DNA of 64,000 nucleotides from Bacillota bacterium (GCA_023408315.1 JAEYKI010000029.1:1-64000); one strand, 5' to 3'; shown: positions 40,174 through 49,481, counted from the first letter of the stretch. A program made the numbers and translations. The notes: generated by a model from the sequence alone, not told the origin.

Positions 40174-42919
40174 ATTTATTGTGATTACAGGACTTTCTGG
40201 CAGCGGGAAATCCTCCCTTGCGTTTGACACGATTTACGCGGAAGGGCAGAGGCGCTATGTGGAATCCCTCTCCGCCTATGCGCGGCAGTTTTTGGGCCAG
40301 ATGGAAAAGCCGGACGTGGATTTGATTGAAGGCCTCTCCCCCGCTATTTCGATTGACCAGAAGACAACGGCCAGGAACCCGCGCTCCACGGTGGGCACGG
40401 TGACCGAGATACACGATTACCTGCGCCTGCTGTATGCCCGCGCGGGAGATGTTTACTGCGTGAAGTGCGGCAAGAAAATTACCCGCCAGACAATTGACCA
40501 GATGGTGGAACGCGTGATGAAGATGCCGGAGGGCCGCAAGATTATGATTCTGGCGCCGGTGATCCGGGAAAAGAAGGGCGAGCATCTCCGGGTGCTGGAA
40601 ACTTTGGTGAAGGACGGTTTTACGCGCGCGCGGGTGAACGGCGAAGTGCTGGAGCTGGACGGCGAGATTAAGCTGGAGCGGCAGAAAAAGCATTCCATTG
40701 CGGCGGTGATTGACCGCATTATTGTGAAGCCGGACAGCGCGGGCCGCGTGTCCGATTCCATTGAAACGGCGCTCAAAATGGCGGGCGGCCTTGTGATTAT
40801 ACACGATATGGAAACGGGCGAGGATATATTGCAGAGCGAGAATTTTGCCTGCGCGGACTGCGGCATCAGCATAGAAGAGATATCGCCGCGCATGTTTTCG
40901 TTCAACAGCCCGTTTGGCGCGTGCCCCAACTGCACGGGCCTGGGCATGATTATGAAGGTAGACCCGGACGCGCTGGTGGCGGATAAAACAAAATCCATCA
41001 ACGAGGGGGCCCTGCGGGTATCCGGCTGGAATTTTGCCGCGCCCGGCACGATTGCCTGCCAGTATATGCAAAGCCTGACCCAGACATACGGTTTTTCCGC
41101 GGATACGCCCTGGGAAGAACTGCCGCAGAATATACGGGACATTATCATGTTTGGCAACGGCGGGGAAAAACTGCAGCTCACCTTTAACAGCGACGGACGG
41201 CAGGGCGTGTATTACGCCGCATATGAGGGCCTGGTGAACAACATGGAACGCCGTTACATGGAGACGGATTCCGATTTTATCAAGCAGGACATTGAAAGTT
41301 ACATGAACGAGATTCCCTGCCCGGTTTGCAACGGCAAGCGTTACAAGGAGCAATCACTGGCCGTTAAGATTGGCAGCCTGAACATTGCGGAGCTTTCCGA
41401 CCTGCCCATAGGCGAAGTGCTTACATACATCAATACAGTAAAACTGAACCAGAAGCAGCAGATTATTGCGGGCAGGGTGATTAAGGAACTCAACGCGCGG
41501 CTGAATTTTTTGGTGAACGTTGGCCTCAACTACCTGACGCTCTCCCGCGCCGCGGGGACGCTCTCCGGCGGGGAGGCGCAGCGGATACGGCTGGCAACGC
41601 AGATTGGCTCCGGGCTGATGGGCGTGCTGTATATTTTGGACGAGCCCAGTATTGGCCTGCACCAGCGGGACAACGCCAAGCTGATTGCGACGCTCAAGAA
41701 TCTGCGGGACCTGGGCAACACCCTGATTGTGGTGGAGCACGACGAGGAAACCATGCTGGAAGCGGATTACCTGGTGGACATAGGCCCTGGCGCGGGCGTG
41801 CACGGCGGGCATGTGGTGGCCATTGGCACGCCGCAGGAAGTGATGCAGAACGAGAAGTCCATTACCGGCCAGTACCTCTCCGGCAAGAAGAGTATAAAAA
41901 TACCCAAAAAGAGGCGCGAGCCCCAGGGGCATATAACGGTTTGGGGCGCGCAGGAAAACAACCTGAAGAACATAGACGTTGCCTTTCCAACCGGGGTAAT
42001 TACAGCGGTAACGGGCGTTTCCGGCAGCGGCAAAAGCACTCTCGTCAACCATATTTTAAAGAAAGCGGTGTCCAAGACCCTGTATGGTTCCAAGGAAAAG
42101 CCAGGATTGCACAGGGAGATTACGGGGCTGGAGGCCATAGACAAGATTGTGGATATAGACCAGTCGCCCATCGGCAGGACGCCGCGGTCCAACCCCGCGA
42201 CCTACACCAAACTGTTTGACCCGATCCGCGATATATTCGCGCTGACGCACGACGCGAAGGTGCGCGGGTATCAGAAGGGCCGGTTTAGCTTCAACGTGAA
42301 GGGCGGCAGGTGCGAAGCCTGCGGCGGCGACGGTATTATAAAGATTGAGATGCATTTTCTGCCCGACGTGTACGTGCCCTGCGAGGTTTGCAAGGGCAAA
42401 CGCTACAACCGCGAGACTCTGGAAGTGAAGTATAAGGGCAAAAATATATTCGAAGTGCTGGATATGACGGTGGAGGACGCGTACGAGTTCTTTAAGAACG
42501 TGCCGGTGATCGAGAGTAAACTGAAAGTTCTGATGGACGTGGGGTTATCTTACGTGAAGCTGGGGCAGCCGTCCACAACACTTTCCGGCGGCGAGGCGCA
42601 GCGCGTGAAGCTGGCGACCCACCTCTCCAAGAAACAGACGGGCAGGACGCTGTTTATTCTGGACGAACCCACGACCGGCCTGCATATGGACGACGTAAAG
42701 AAGCTTGTTAAGGTTTTGAACAGGCTGGCGGACGGCGGAAACACCATTATTGTGATTGAGCACAACATGGACGTAATTAAGTGTGCGGATTATATTATAG
42801 ACCTGGGCCCGAACGGCGGCAACGGCGGCGGACGGGTGATTGCCAAGGGCGTGCCCGAGGAGGTTGCCCAGAACCCGGACAGCGCCACTGGAATGTATTT
42901 GCAGAAGATACTTAAGTAA
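40100..42919 (+). CDS. uvrA: Excinuclease ABC subunit UvrA
   Basis: A 939-residue double ABC ATPase. First Walker A GLSGSGKSSL is at residues 31-40 and the second is GVSGSGKSTL near 640; both LSGGEAQR signatures are there, and zinc modules show as CVKCGKK, CADCG, CPVCNG and CEVCKG. It locates DNA damage and loads UvrB. Its start lies 74 nt inside the uvrB reading frame, with RBS AAAGGAGC. Confidence 0.98.
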   Translation: MDKIHIKGAREHNLKNIDLELPRDKFIVITGLSGSGKSSLAFDTIYAEGQRRYVESLSAYARQFLGQMEKPDVDLIEGLSPAISIDQKTTARNPRSTVGTVTEIHDYLRLLYARAGDVYCVKCGKKITRQTIDQMVERVMKMPEGRKIMILAPVIREKKGEHLRVLETLVKDGFTRARVNGEVLELDGEIKLERQKKHSIAAVIDRIIVKPDSAGRVSDSIETALKMAGGLVIIHDMETGEDILQSENFACADCGISIEEISPRMFSFNSPFGACPNCTGLGMIMKVDPDALVADKTKSINEGALRVSGWNFAAPGTIACQYMQSLTQTYGFSADTPWEELPQNIRDIIMFGNGGEKLQLTFNSDGRQGVYYAAYEGLVNNMERRYMETDSDFIKQDIESYMNEIPCPVCNGKRYKEQSLAVKIGSLNIAELSDLPIGEVLTYINTVKLNQKQQIIAGRVIKELNARLNFLVNVGLNYLTLSRAAGTLSGGEAQRIRLATQIGSGLMGVLYILDEPSIGLHQRDNAKLIATLKNLRDLGNTLIVVEHDEETMLEADYLVDIGPGAGVHGGHVVAIGTPQEVMQNEKSITGQYLSGKKSIKIPKKRREPQGHITVWGAQENNLKNIDVAFPTGVITAVTGVSGSGKSTLVNHILKKAVSKTLYGSKEKPGLHREITGLEAIDKIVDIDQSPIGRTPRSNPATYTKLFDPIRDIFALTHDAKVRGYQKGRFSFNVKGGRCEACGGDGIIKIEMHFLPDVYVPCEVCKGKRYNRETLEVKYKGKNIFEVLDMTVEDAYEFFKNVPVIESKLKVLMDVGLSYVKLGQPSTTLSGGEAQRVKLATHLSKKQTGRTLFILDEPTTGLHMDDVKKLVKVLNRLADGGNTIIVIEHNMDVIKCADYIIDLGPNGGNGGGRVIAKGVPEEVAQNPDSATGMYLQKILK

Positions 42920-42963
42920 TTTAAAAGGCTGCGCACATAGCTTTTTCACTTTTTCTTTTTTAA

Positions 42964-42990
42964 AGGCTCTGTTAAAGCAAAGTGTTGATC
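42964..42990 (+). mobile_element. Possible solo end of an insertion sequence
   Basis: GGCTCTGTTAAAGCAAAGTG is like the terminal repeats of some IS families (GGCTCTGTT start) known to me. No matching second end or transposase is within 250 nt. The rest of the spacer up to 43173 holds no gene I can support. Confidence 0.25.
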
Positions 42991-43173
42991 ATTAATCAGT
43001 GCTGTTTCTGATAAGCCCAAATCATTCTATTTGCTTCATTCCAGGCTCCCTCTGATGCCAGGGCGGAGCCGGCCGCACGCCTTAGCGTGATAAAGGAAGG
43101 CGGAAACCCACTGAGCACGTGAAGAATGCGAGCGCAGAACAAAAGGATTATAGATTTTCTTTGGTAAGGAAAA

Positions 43174-43530
43174 TTATTTTGCTCTTTGAACGCGGACGCC
43201 CCAATGGGCGAGCTGTTCCAAAACAGGCATCAGGTCTGTGCAGAGGCCGGTCAAAGCGTATTCCACGCGCAGGGGCATTTCGTTATACTGCGTGCGGGTC
43301 ACAAGCCCGTCTTCTTCCAATTCTTTTAAGGAACTTGCCAGCATGGTATTTGTGACGCCTTTGATTTTGCGTTTCAGTTCGTTATACCGTGTGGCGCCGT
43401 CTTTGTTTAGCGCGCATAAAATGGAGACCTTCCATTTGCCGCCGATCAGTTTAAACGCGCCTTCAAGAGGGCAATTTTCCATACACGGGCACTGGCCGCC
43501 GCATGCGGAAAGATTCAGTTCAGCTTTCAT
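43174..43530 (-). CDS. HxlR-family regulator with N-terminal Cys cluster
   Basis: A 118-residue winged-HTH protein of the HxlR/MarR-like group (ATRYNELKRKIKGVTNTMLASSLKELEEDGLVTRTQYNE). The N-terminus carries four Cys in a CGGQCPCMENCP arrangement before the DNA-binding part, which suggests redox or metal sensing. It is divergent from the small flavoprotein gene with which it shares a 125-nt intergenic region. It likely controls that gene and itself. Confidence 0.9.
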   Translation of the reverse strand: MKAELNLSACGGQCPCMENCPLEGAFKLIGGKWKVSILCALNKDGATRYNELKRKIKGVTNTMLASSLKELEEDGLVTRTQYNEMPLRVEYALTGLCTDLMPVLEQLAHWGVRVQRAK

Positions 43531-43569
43531 AGTCACTTTTACCGTACCTGATCATAATATTCTGCGTTC

Positions 43570-43604
43570 TTGAAAAAACAATTCAAGGTAGTATTATTAT
43601 ACCT
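43570..43604 (+). promoter_or_regulatory. Promoter and candidate HxlR operator before the flavoprotein gene
   Basis: TTGAAA at 43570-43575, a 16-nt spacer and TATTAT at 43592-43597. The -10 lies within an AGGTA (43586-43590)/TACCT (43600-43604) inverted repeat, a plausible binding site for the divergent HxlR protein. Confidence 0.55.
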
Positions 43605-43655
43605 GATAGCAAAACCGTAGTAAAGCTGTCAATATATTTTTAAGGAGATGAAAAG

Positions 43656-43961
43656 ATGATTATTGACGAAGGAATGAAGGCCGTTATTGAAGGCTCGGCG
43701 TTTCTCTCCATTATTACCATTGGCCAGGACGGCAACCCGTATCCCATTGTTGTGGGAAAAGGAGAAGTGTCTGGTGATTCGGTCGCTTTTGGTATTTATA
43801 AGATGGAGATGACGCAAAAGAATTTGGCTGCCAATAAAAACGCGTGGGTGATTGCGGCCACAATGGATAACGGCCCCAAAGGCTACAGGCTGTACGGCAC
43901 GGCGGAAGTAAAGGATAAACAGATACTGTTTACGCCTTCTGCCGCGGACGCCCTAATTTGA
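43656..43961 (+). CDS. Pyridoxamine 5'-phosphate oxidase-like FMN-binding protein
   Basis: A 101-residue split-barrel protein (FLSIITIGQDGNPYPIVVGKGEV, FGIYKMEMTQKNLAANKNAWVIA). It resembles the short PNPOx-like group that binds FMN or F420/haem-type ligands; the true oxidase is longer. RBS TAAGGAGATG. Divergent from the HxlR regulator. It may detoxify or reduce a quinone-like compound; unproven. Confidence 0.85.
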   Translation: MIIDEGMKAVIEGSAFLSIITIGQDGNPYPIVVGKGEVSGDSVAFGIYKMEMTQKNLAANKNAWVIAATMDNGPKGYRLYGTAEVKDKQILFTPSAADALI

Positions 43962-43988
43962 TGTATTTGTTCAACTCTTTTTTTAATT

Positions 43989-44033
43989 CCGGGGGACTGC
44001 AAAAACAGACTTTTTGCAGTCCCCGGTTTTTTT
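43989..44033. terminator. Terminator between convergent genes
   Basis: CCGGGGGACTGCAAAAA and TTTTTGCAGTCCCCGG form a long stem around CAGAC, then a T run on the plus strand. It ends the flavoprotein gene and may also serve the minus-strand gene at 44064. Confidence 0.9.
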
Positions 44034-44063
44034 GAAAGAAAGGTACAAAAAGACAGAATTAAA

Positions 44064-44513
44064 TTATTGCTTAAAGGATGTAGAGAAACTGTAAAGATCG
44101 TTTTGCTGCAGTTCCAGAAGAGAATAGGCAAGATTGCGCGCACTCTGGGCCGCGTCCATATTGGCCTGCATGCTTTCCGCAAGGTCGCGGGAGGCCTGCT
44201 GAAAACCGCTCAGGAGAACTTCTATTGGCCCCGCCTGCTGCGCGTGGTCCGCAACGCTGTTAACGCTGGCCATGGTTTGCGTGGCCACCTGCGGGATCAC
44301 GCTGGGCTGCGCCGTAGAATCGCCGAAATCGCTGTAGGCCTGAAGAGTTTGCCCCGCCTTGGCCGCGATCTGTTTATACCTGTTTTGTTTGTGCGTTAAG
44401 TAAGTTTTGTATTCTTCGTCCGAGCTGTTTTGGATTAACACATCCAGACTTGCGATGCTCATTTTGGCGCCCTGATGAATGACAGTATACAGGTCTATTG
44501 TCTGTTCGTTCAT
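44064..44513 (-). CDS. Helical protein of unknown function
   Basis: A 149-residue protein, all-helical by composition (two long Gln/Ala/Ser-rich helices with NSVADHAQQAG between). The pattern (TIDLYTVIHQGAKMSIASLDVLIQNSSDEEYKTYLTHKQNRYKQIAAKAG) resembles ferritin-like or DUF2383-type stress proteins, but the metal-binding ExxH is absent. RBS AGGGGGTA. Function unknown. Confidence 0.8.
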   Translation of the reverse strand: MNEQTIDLYTVIHQGAKMSIASLDVLIQNSSDEEYKTYLTHKQNRYKQIAAKAGQTLQAYSDFGDSTAQPSVIPQVATQTMASVNSVADHAQQAGPIEVLLSGFQQASRDLAESMQANMDAAQSARNLAYSLLELQQNDLYSFSTSFKQ

Positions 44514-44595
44514 TGGAGTACCCCCTTTTAAGCTATCCTGCGCCAAAAAGGGGTTTTTTATTCAATTTTGCTGGGATTGCCCCAAAGGGAGCCGC

Positions 44596-46074
44596 TTAAA
44601 ACTGCAGGATATACAGCTCTGGAAACAGCCCGCCCGCGGAGAAAGTGATTCTGGATTCAACACGGATGTGTTTTCGTTTTAGAATATCCTCCAGCAGCTG
44701 CTTTTCGTGCGTGTATAAAAACGCGTGCCCGCCCGCCTCTACAATGGAGGGCAGGATGGCAATATAAGATTCGTACAGCTTTACATTGTGGGCGTGTGTT
44801 CCCACCCGCAGGCCAAAGGGCATATTGCAGATAATTTCGTCAAACTTTTTGGAGGTAAAGCGCAACGCATCCGCATGGAAAAATTTTGCGCCGCTTTTGC
44901 GGTATTGCTCGTTTTCCTGGGCTGCCTGCACGGCGCTCTGGGCAATGTCCACGCCGGTGAGGGACGCGTTTGGGTAGCACCCGCGCTCAAACAGCATGGC
45001 GCCGCTGCCGCAGAAATTGTCCAGCACCCGCGCTTCCGGGCTGAAGTATTTACTGGCCGCATAGCATACGCTGGCGGCTACCGCGGGCGAGATGGAAGCG
45101 CTGACCGCCTTTTTGCGGTAGGCAAAGCGGTTATCCAGCAGTGGGTCCAGCAGGATGACGGTTTTATCACCCGTTACATCCAGACGTATCTCAAACGAAT
45201 AGGCGGAGGGCGTGTTTTGCAGCTTGTCCAAAGCTGCGACGCAGGGAGGAATGACGGATACGCGCTCTTTGTGCGAGATGTTCGTTACCTCCAGCCGGTA
45301 ATTGGTTACATTGATGCGGCTTGTAACCGCGTCCTGCAGGGAGGCAAGCTTGGCCGCCACATCTGCCGTGGGGCAGGTTCCAAAAAGCAGGAAAGCCGTT
45401 TGGAAGGTGCGGAGGCTGTATATGTCCGTAAACTTTTTAAGGCCGGATACCAGTACGTATTCCCCGCTTTTGCGGCACTTAAAGCCTTTTTGCTTTGCTT
45501 CCGCCAGGGTGACGGACATATTGGGGCATGCGAGCGCCAGGATATCTGTCTCCAGAATTCTGATTTGCACCTGTTTTCGCTCTATAAAATTTGCAAGCGC
45601 TTTTTGCAGGGCCAGCTTTTCCTCCCGGACGTGCTTTTCCCCGTCGCTGCGGATGGTGTAGTGCTCCAGATAACGCTTGGCCGCTTCCGTTTTTTGCGCC
45701 CCGATTGCCAGCAGAAAGGACGGGATGGCAAACATGGTTTGCTCCGCGTGGCAGGCCGTAACAAGCTCCTTGGTGAAGTCTGCCTTGCCTTCCGCGCTCG
45801 CGCCGGCAGCCGAGCCCAATATTTCCGCCGCCAGCATGCGCGCCTTTGGGTCTTCCGATTTGAGCAGTCCTACAAAAAATGGGGCGTTTGCGCGCGTAAA
45901 ATCCGCCGCGCCCCGGCCCATGTCCGCGAGTATCCGCAGGGCGGCGCGGGCGTATTCGCCAGAGCAATAGGGCAGCAGGGTTTCCGGTCCCGCTGCCAGC
46001 AGTTCATGGGCAATCTGTTTTTTTTGCTCGGCCGGTTGTTCGTTGTATTCTGTTAAAATATTTTCAATATTCAT
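44596..46074 (-). CDS. HEAT-repeat protein fused to an RNA-methyltransferase-like domain
   Basis: A 492-residue protein. Residues 1-150 are HEAT-like helical repeats (ARAALRILADMGRGAADFT, ARMLAAEILGSAAGA). After a linker region (about 150-310) the C-terminal 180 residues are a Rossmann methyltransferase: LDNFCGSGAMLFERG (SAM loop) and CNMPFGLRVG (catalytic N-x-P-F of the UPF0020/Trm14 type). The THUMP domain usual in such tRNA/rRNA guanine-N2 methylases is not obvious. It overlaps the MurG-like gene by 11 nt. Confidence 0.8.
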   Translation of the reverse strand: MNIENILTEYNEQPAEQKKQIAHELLAAGPETLLPYCSGEYARAALRILADMGRGAADFTRANAPFFVGLLKSEDPKARMLAAEILGSAAGASAEGKADFTKELVTACHAEQTMFAIPSFLLAIGAQKTEAAKRYLEHYTIRSDGEKHVREEKLALQKALANFIERKQVQIRILETDILALACPNMSVTLAEAKQKGFKCRKSGEYVLVSGLKKFTDIYSLRTFQTAFLLFGTCPTADVAAKLASLQDAVTSRINVTNYRLEVTNISHKERVSVIPPCVAALDKLQNTPSAYSFEIRLDVTGDKTVILLDPLLDNRFAYRKKAVSASISPAVAASVCYAASKYFSPEARVLDNFCGSGAMLFERGCYPNASLTGVDIAQSAVQAAQENEQYRKSGAKFFHADALRFTSKKFDEIICNMPFGLRVGTHAHNVKLYESYIAILPSIVEAGGHAFLYTHEKQLLEDILKRKHIRVESRITFSAGGLFPELYILQF

Positions 46075-47134
46075 AGCTTTTTTCCGTTGCGTATATTACG
46101 TTCAGCACGTTCTCCGTGCCAGAGGCCGCCTTGGCGGCGTTCATGGCTTGCATATAGTTTTTCCTGTTTTGGTATAAATCCCGTAGGGAATCCACCAGCA
46201 GGCCGCCGGACAGTTTTTCCTGCTCCAGCATGGCTGCGTAGCCGTTTTTTTCAAAGAATTTTGCGTTTAATATCTGGTCTCCGCGGCTGGCGGAGAGGGG
46301 AAGCGGGATGAGCAGAGCCGGTTTTTTTAATGCCAGAAACTCAAACACCGCGTTCGCGCCCGCGCGGGAGAGAACAATGTCCGCCGCCGCAAACAGGTCC
46401 GGCATTTCCACCGATATATATTCAAACTGCGCGTAGCCTTTTTTGATGTGCAGCAGTTTATTCAGGTTTCCTTTGCCCCGCAAATGAATGATGCTGAATT
46501 CCCGGAGCAAGCCGTCTATATTGGCGTCCACAATGTCGTTCAGCGTGGCCGCTCCCAGGCTTCCGCCCATAATCATGAGCACGGGTTTATTATCCGGGAG
46601 GTTGCAGAGCGCAAGGCCCTTCTGCCTGTTTCCCCTGAGCAGTTCCCTGCGGATGGGGGAGCCTGTTACAACGGCCCGGCCACCGTATTTTTCTGCGCAC
46701 GCGTCAAACGAGAGGCATATTTTATCCGCTTTGGGGATGCACAGGCGGTTGGCCAGCCCCGGCGTATAGTCCGATTCGTGCAGAATGGTGGGTATATGCA
46801 GGGAATGCGCCGCAAATGCGACGGGTACGGATACAAAGCCGCCCTTGCAGAATACCACGGACGGGTTTAGTTCCTTCAATATTTTTTTTGCGTCGAAATA
46901 ACCGGCCAGGGTTCTGAAAGGATCGGTTATATTGCGGACGCTCATATATCTTCTGAATTTGCCTGCCTGTATGGCGTGATAGGGAATGCCCTGCACCAAT
47001 TGGCGCTCTATGCCGTCGTGCGTGCCTATGTAATGCACCTCATATCCGCGTTCTTTAAGATAGGGCAGAAGCGCCAGATTTGGCGTTACATGCCCGCCGC
47101 TGCCCCCGCCGGTGAGTACGATTGTCTTGCTCAT
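46064..47134 (-). CDS. murG: MurG-like N-acetylglucosaminyltransferase
   Basis: A 356-residue GT28 enzyme with LTGGGSGGHVTPNLAL, the lipid-side segment GKFRRYMSVRNI, CKGGFVSVPVAFAA, LHESDYTPGLANRL and the UDP-GlcNAc site MGGSLGAATLND ... SRAGANAVFEF. It adds GlcNAc to lipid I to form lipid II on the inner membrane face. It is not in a dcw cluster here, so it could be a second copy. Start ATG 47134 has RBS GGAGGAAT; codons further upstream belong to the divergent region. Confidence 0.88.
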   Translation of the reverse strand: MSKTIVLTGGGSGGHVTPNLALLPYLKERGYEVHYIGTHDGIERQLVQGIPYHAIQAGKFRRYMSVRNITDPFRTLAGYFDAKKILKELNPSVVFCKGGFVSVPVAFAAHSLHIPTILHESDYTPGLANRLCIPKADKICLSFDACAEKYGGRAVVTGSPIRRELLRGNRQKGLALCNLPDNKPVLMIMGGSLGAATLNDIVDANIDGLLREFSIIHLRGKGNLNKLLHIKKGYAQFEYISVEMPDLFAAADIVLSRAGANAVFEFLALKKPALLIPLPLSASRGDQILNAKFFEKNGYAAMLEQEKLSGGLLVDSLRDLYQNRKNYMQAMNAAKAASGTENVLNVIYATEKSYEY

Positions 47135-47282
47135 GCTCTTTTGATTCCTCCGAATATGTTTCAGTATAACACTAAATGAAATGCAAACCAACACTTTTTG
47201 CAGCCCGTTGCCTTGCAAATATAAGTATGATATTATTATGGATGATGTTATCATCAGTAATCAAATATTAGAGGTGGCACAT

Positions 47283-48410
47283 ATGAACGTTCTGATATTG
47301 AGCATGACGGTAGGCCAAGGCCATAATTCCGCAAGCAAAGCGCTGGCACAATATTTGGAAAAACAAGGCCATACGTACGAAATTCTTGACACATACAAGT
47401 TTTTAAACAAGGTTATTGGAGAAGCGTTCGACAAGGGCTACACATTTATGGGAAGATCTATTCCCAAACTGAACGCGATTATCTACAAGGACGCCGAGAA
47501 AGTTACCCACCAGGCAATGAAACGCTACTTCCCATTCGCGTTTTCTGATCTTACAAAATCCAAAATGCAAAAATATATAGACGACAGGAAGCCGGATGTG
47601 ATTGTGTGCCCCATTATTTTCTCCGCGGTTTTGCTGACGCAATTAAAAGAAGCTGGCACGCTGGACCCGCGCATCCGCCTGTACGGCATTGTGACCGATT
47701 ACGGCCTGCATCCGTTTTGGGAATTTACGGATATGGACTATTTTGTGATTCCAAACGAACTGATGATTCCCGGTGTTGAGCTAAGAGGGATACCCAAGGA
47801 AAAATTGCTGCCCATTGGCATACCCATTCGCGAGGGTTTTTCGTGCTGCATTCCCAAAGAGGAAGCCCGCTGCAAACTGGGTCTTGAGCAGGACAAGCTG
47901 ACCCTGCTGATTACAAGCGGCGGCCGCGGGTTTGGCGCGGTGGACGAACTGGTTTCCCAGGCGGATACGATGGACGATGTGCAGATTATTGCGGTATGCG
48001 GCACCAACTTTATGCTGAGGCACAAGCTGGAAGCAAAAAAATACAAAAATCCGGTGCATATATTAGGCTTTATTAACAATATGGACGAATATATAGACGC
48101 TGCCGACGTGATTGTTACAAAGCCGGGAGGCCTTTCTACTTCAGAAGCGGTAGCCAAAAAAAAGCTGCTGATATTGACTCCGCCTTTGCCAGGCGTGGAG
48201 GACATCAACCTGCTTTTTTTGCTCAATAATTCAATGGCGCTTTTTGCCAATAAAAGCCTGCCCCTAAACGAAGTATTGATGCAGCTGGTGGCAAACGAAG
48301 ACAAAATGGAGGAGCTTTACAGATCCTGCACGAAATGGGGCAAACCAAACAGTTCGCGGGATTTGGGTGAATTTATTGAGCAAAAATACAAGGAGGACTT
48401 AAAAGCTTGA
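47283..48410 (+). CDS. Diacylglycerol glycosyltransferase of the UgtP/MGDG-synthase type
   Basis: A 375-residue GT28 protein: MNVLILSMTVGQGHNSASKAL at the N-terminus (MGDG-synthase domain), TDYGLHPFWEFTDMDYFVIP, TSGGRGFGA and VTKPGGLSTSEA at the sugar-nucleotide site. UgtP enzymes add glucose or galactose to diacylglycerol to make glycolipid anchors. RBS AGAGGTGG. It overlaps the SDR gene by 4 nt. Confidence 0.88.
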   Translation: MNVLILSMTVGQGHNSASKALAQYLEKQGHTYEILDTYKFLNKVIGEAFDKGYTFMGRSIPKLNAIIYKDAEKVTHQAMKRYFPFAFSDLTKSKMQKYIDDRKPDVIVCPIIFSAVLLTQLKEAGTLDPRIRLYGIVTDYGLHPFWEFTDMDYFVIPNELMIPGVELRGIPKEKLLPIGIPIREGFSCCIPKEEARCKLGLEQDKLTLLITSGGRGFGAVDELVSQADTMDDVQIIAVCGTNFMLRHKLEAKKYKNPVHILGFINNMDEYIDAADVIVTKPGGLSTSEAVAKKKLLILTPPLPGVEDINLLFLLNNSMALFANKSLPLNEVLMQLVANEDKMEELYRSCTKWGKPNSSRDLGEFIEQKYKEDLKA

Positions 48411-49183
48411 ACAGATTGCAGAACAAAGTGGCGGTAATCACGGGCGGCGCGCAGGGTTTGGGCCAGGCGCTGAGCAGGCGGCTCTCTGAAGAAGGCGCGA
48501 AGGTAGTGATTGGCGATATTAATCTGGAGGGAGCGCAGGCTACGGCGGCCGAACTGGCGGACGCGGCTGCGGTAAAGGTTGATATCACAAAATATGAGGA
48601 CTGTGCCCATCTGATGGACGTGGCGGTGCAGAAGTACGGCAAGATAGACATTCTGGTGTGCAACGCCGCAATTTTGATCTCGGGCTCCATCAGCGAGTTT
48701 GACCCGGAGAAATGGAAGCTGGTTGTGGACGTAAACCTTTGCGGATTTTTTAACACCGCGAAGGCGGCGTGCGAGGTGTTTCAAAAGCAGGGATACGGCA
48801 ATATTATTGAGATCAACAGCAAATCAGGCAAAAAGGGTTCCGCTAAAAATTCGGCGTATGCGGCCAGCAAATTCGGCGGCATTGGCCTGGTGCAGAGCCT
48901 GGCCCTGGAGCTTGCGGAGCAGAACATACGCGTAAACGCCATCTGCCCCGGCAATATGCTGGACAGCCCCCTGTGGGTGAACAGCCTGTTTAAACAATAC
49001 GCAAAAAACCAGGGCATTACGGAGGAGGAGGTGCGCCAGAAGTATATAGACATGGTGCCCATGAAACGCGGCTGCACCTACAACGACGTTGCGAATGTGC
49101 TTGTGTTCCTGGCGAGTGAGGATTCTTCCTATATGACAGGCCAGGCGGTTAACGTGACCGGCGGCCAGCAGATGATGCCGTAA
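48407..49183 (+). CDS. SDR-family oxidoreductase, sorbitol-6-phosphate 2-dehydrogenase-like
   Basis: A 258-residue short-chain dehydrogenase. NAD binds at VITGGAQGLGQAL; the catalytic set is Asn in LVCNAAI, Ser in INSKSGKKGS, and Tyr-Lys in AYAASKFGG; the C-terminal AICPGNMLDSPLWVNSLFKQYAKNQGI is as in SrlD. TTG start at 48407 overlaps the glycosyltransferase stop (TTGA). RBS AAGGAGGAC. It converts sorbitol 6-phosphate to fructose 6-phosphate in the known homologues; coupling to a glycolipid enzyme is unusual. Confidence 0.85.
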   Translation: MNRLQNKVAVITGGAQGLGQALSRRLSEEGAKVVIGDINLEGAQATAAELADAAAVKVDITKYEDCAHLMDVAVQKYGKIDILVCNAAILISGSISEFDPEKWKLVVDVNLCGFFNTAKAACEVFQKQGYGNIIEINSKSGKKGSAKNSAYAASKFGGIGLVQSLALELAEQNIRVNAICPGNMLDSPLWVNSLFKQYAKNQGITEEEVRQKYIDMVPMKRGCTYNDVANVLVFLASEDSSYMTGQAVNVTGGQQMMP

Positions 49184-49194
49184 AATGGAGAAAG

Positions 49195-49472
49195 GGGCCT
49201 CGCCCCTACCCTTACCCCAAAATCATAGATTTTGGGGACCCCAGGCCTCTTCTTTTATTAAAAAAGAAAAAAAGCAAAAGAATTTTATGCCAAAACGCTG
49301 CTGCGCAGCATTTTGGTAAGAAATATAAACAAGCAGATTATAAGAAATACCATATGAAGGGGCAGGCTGGCCTATAAAATTTATAAAAAATACCGCGTAG
49401 CGGTATTTTTAGCATATGGGATTCCAAAGGGTCAAGTTGATCCTTTGGTGGGGTTTCAGGGGCAAAGCCCCT
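49195..49472. repeat. Modular hairpin repeat, copy 5
   Basis: GGGGCCTCGCCCC, TTACCCCAAAATCATAGATTTTGGGG, TCTTCTTTTATTAAAAAAGAA, GCAAAAGAATTTTATGCCAAAA, CGCTGCTGCGCAGCATTTTGG, then ATACCGCGTAGCGGTAT, ATATGGGATTCCAAAGGGTC, TTGATCCTTTGG and CAGGGGCAAAGCCCCTG. It is the longest copy, between convergent genes. Confidence 0.8.
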
Positions 49473-49481
49473 GAGAAACGG

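Noticed and set aside
40154..41353. A 399-codon minus-strand open frame inside uvrA
   Set aside because: Antisense to conserved ATPase motifs; no independent signals.
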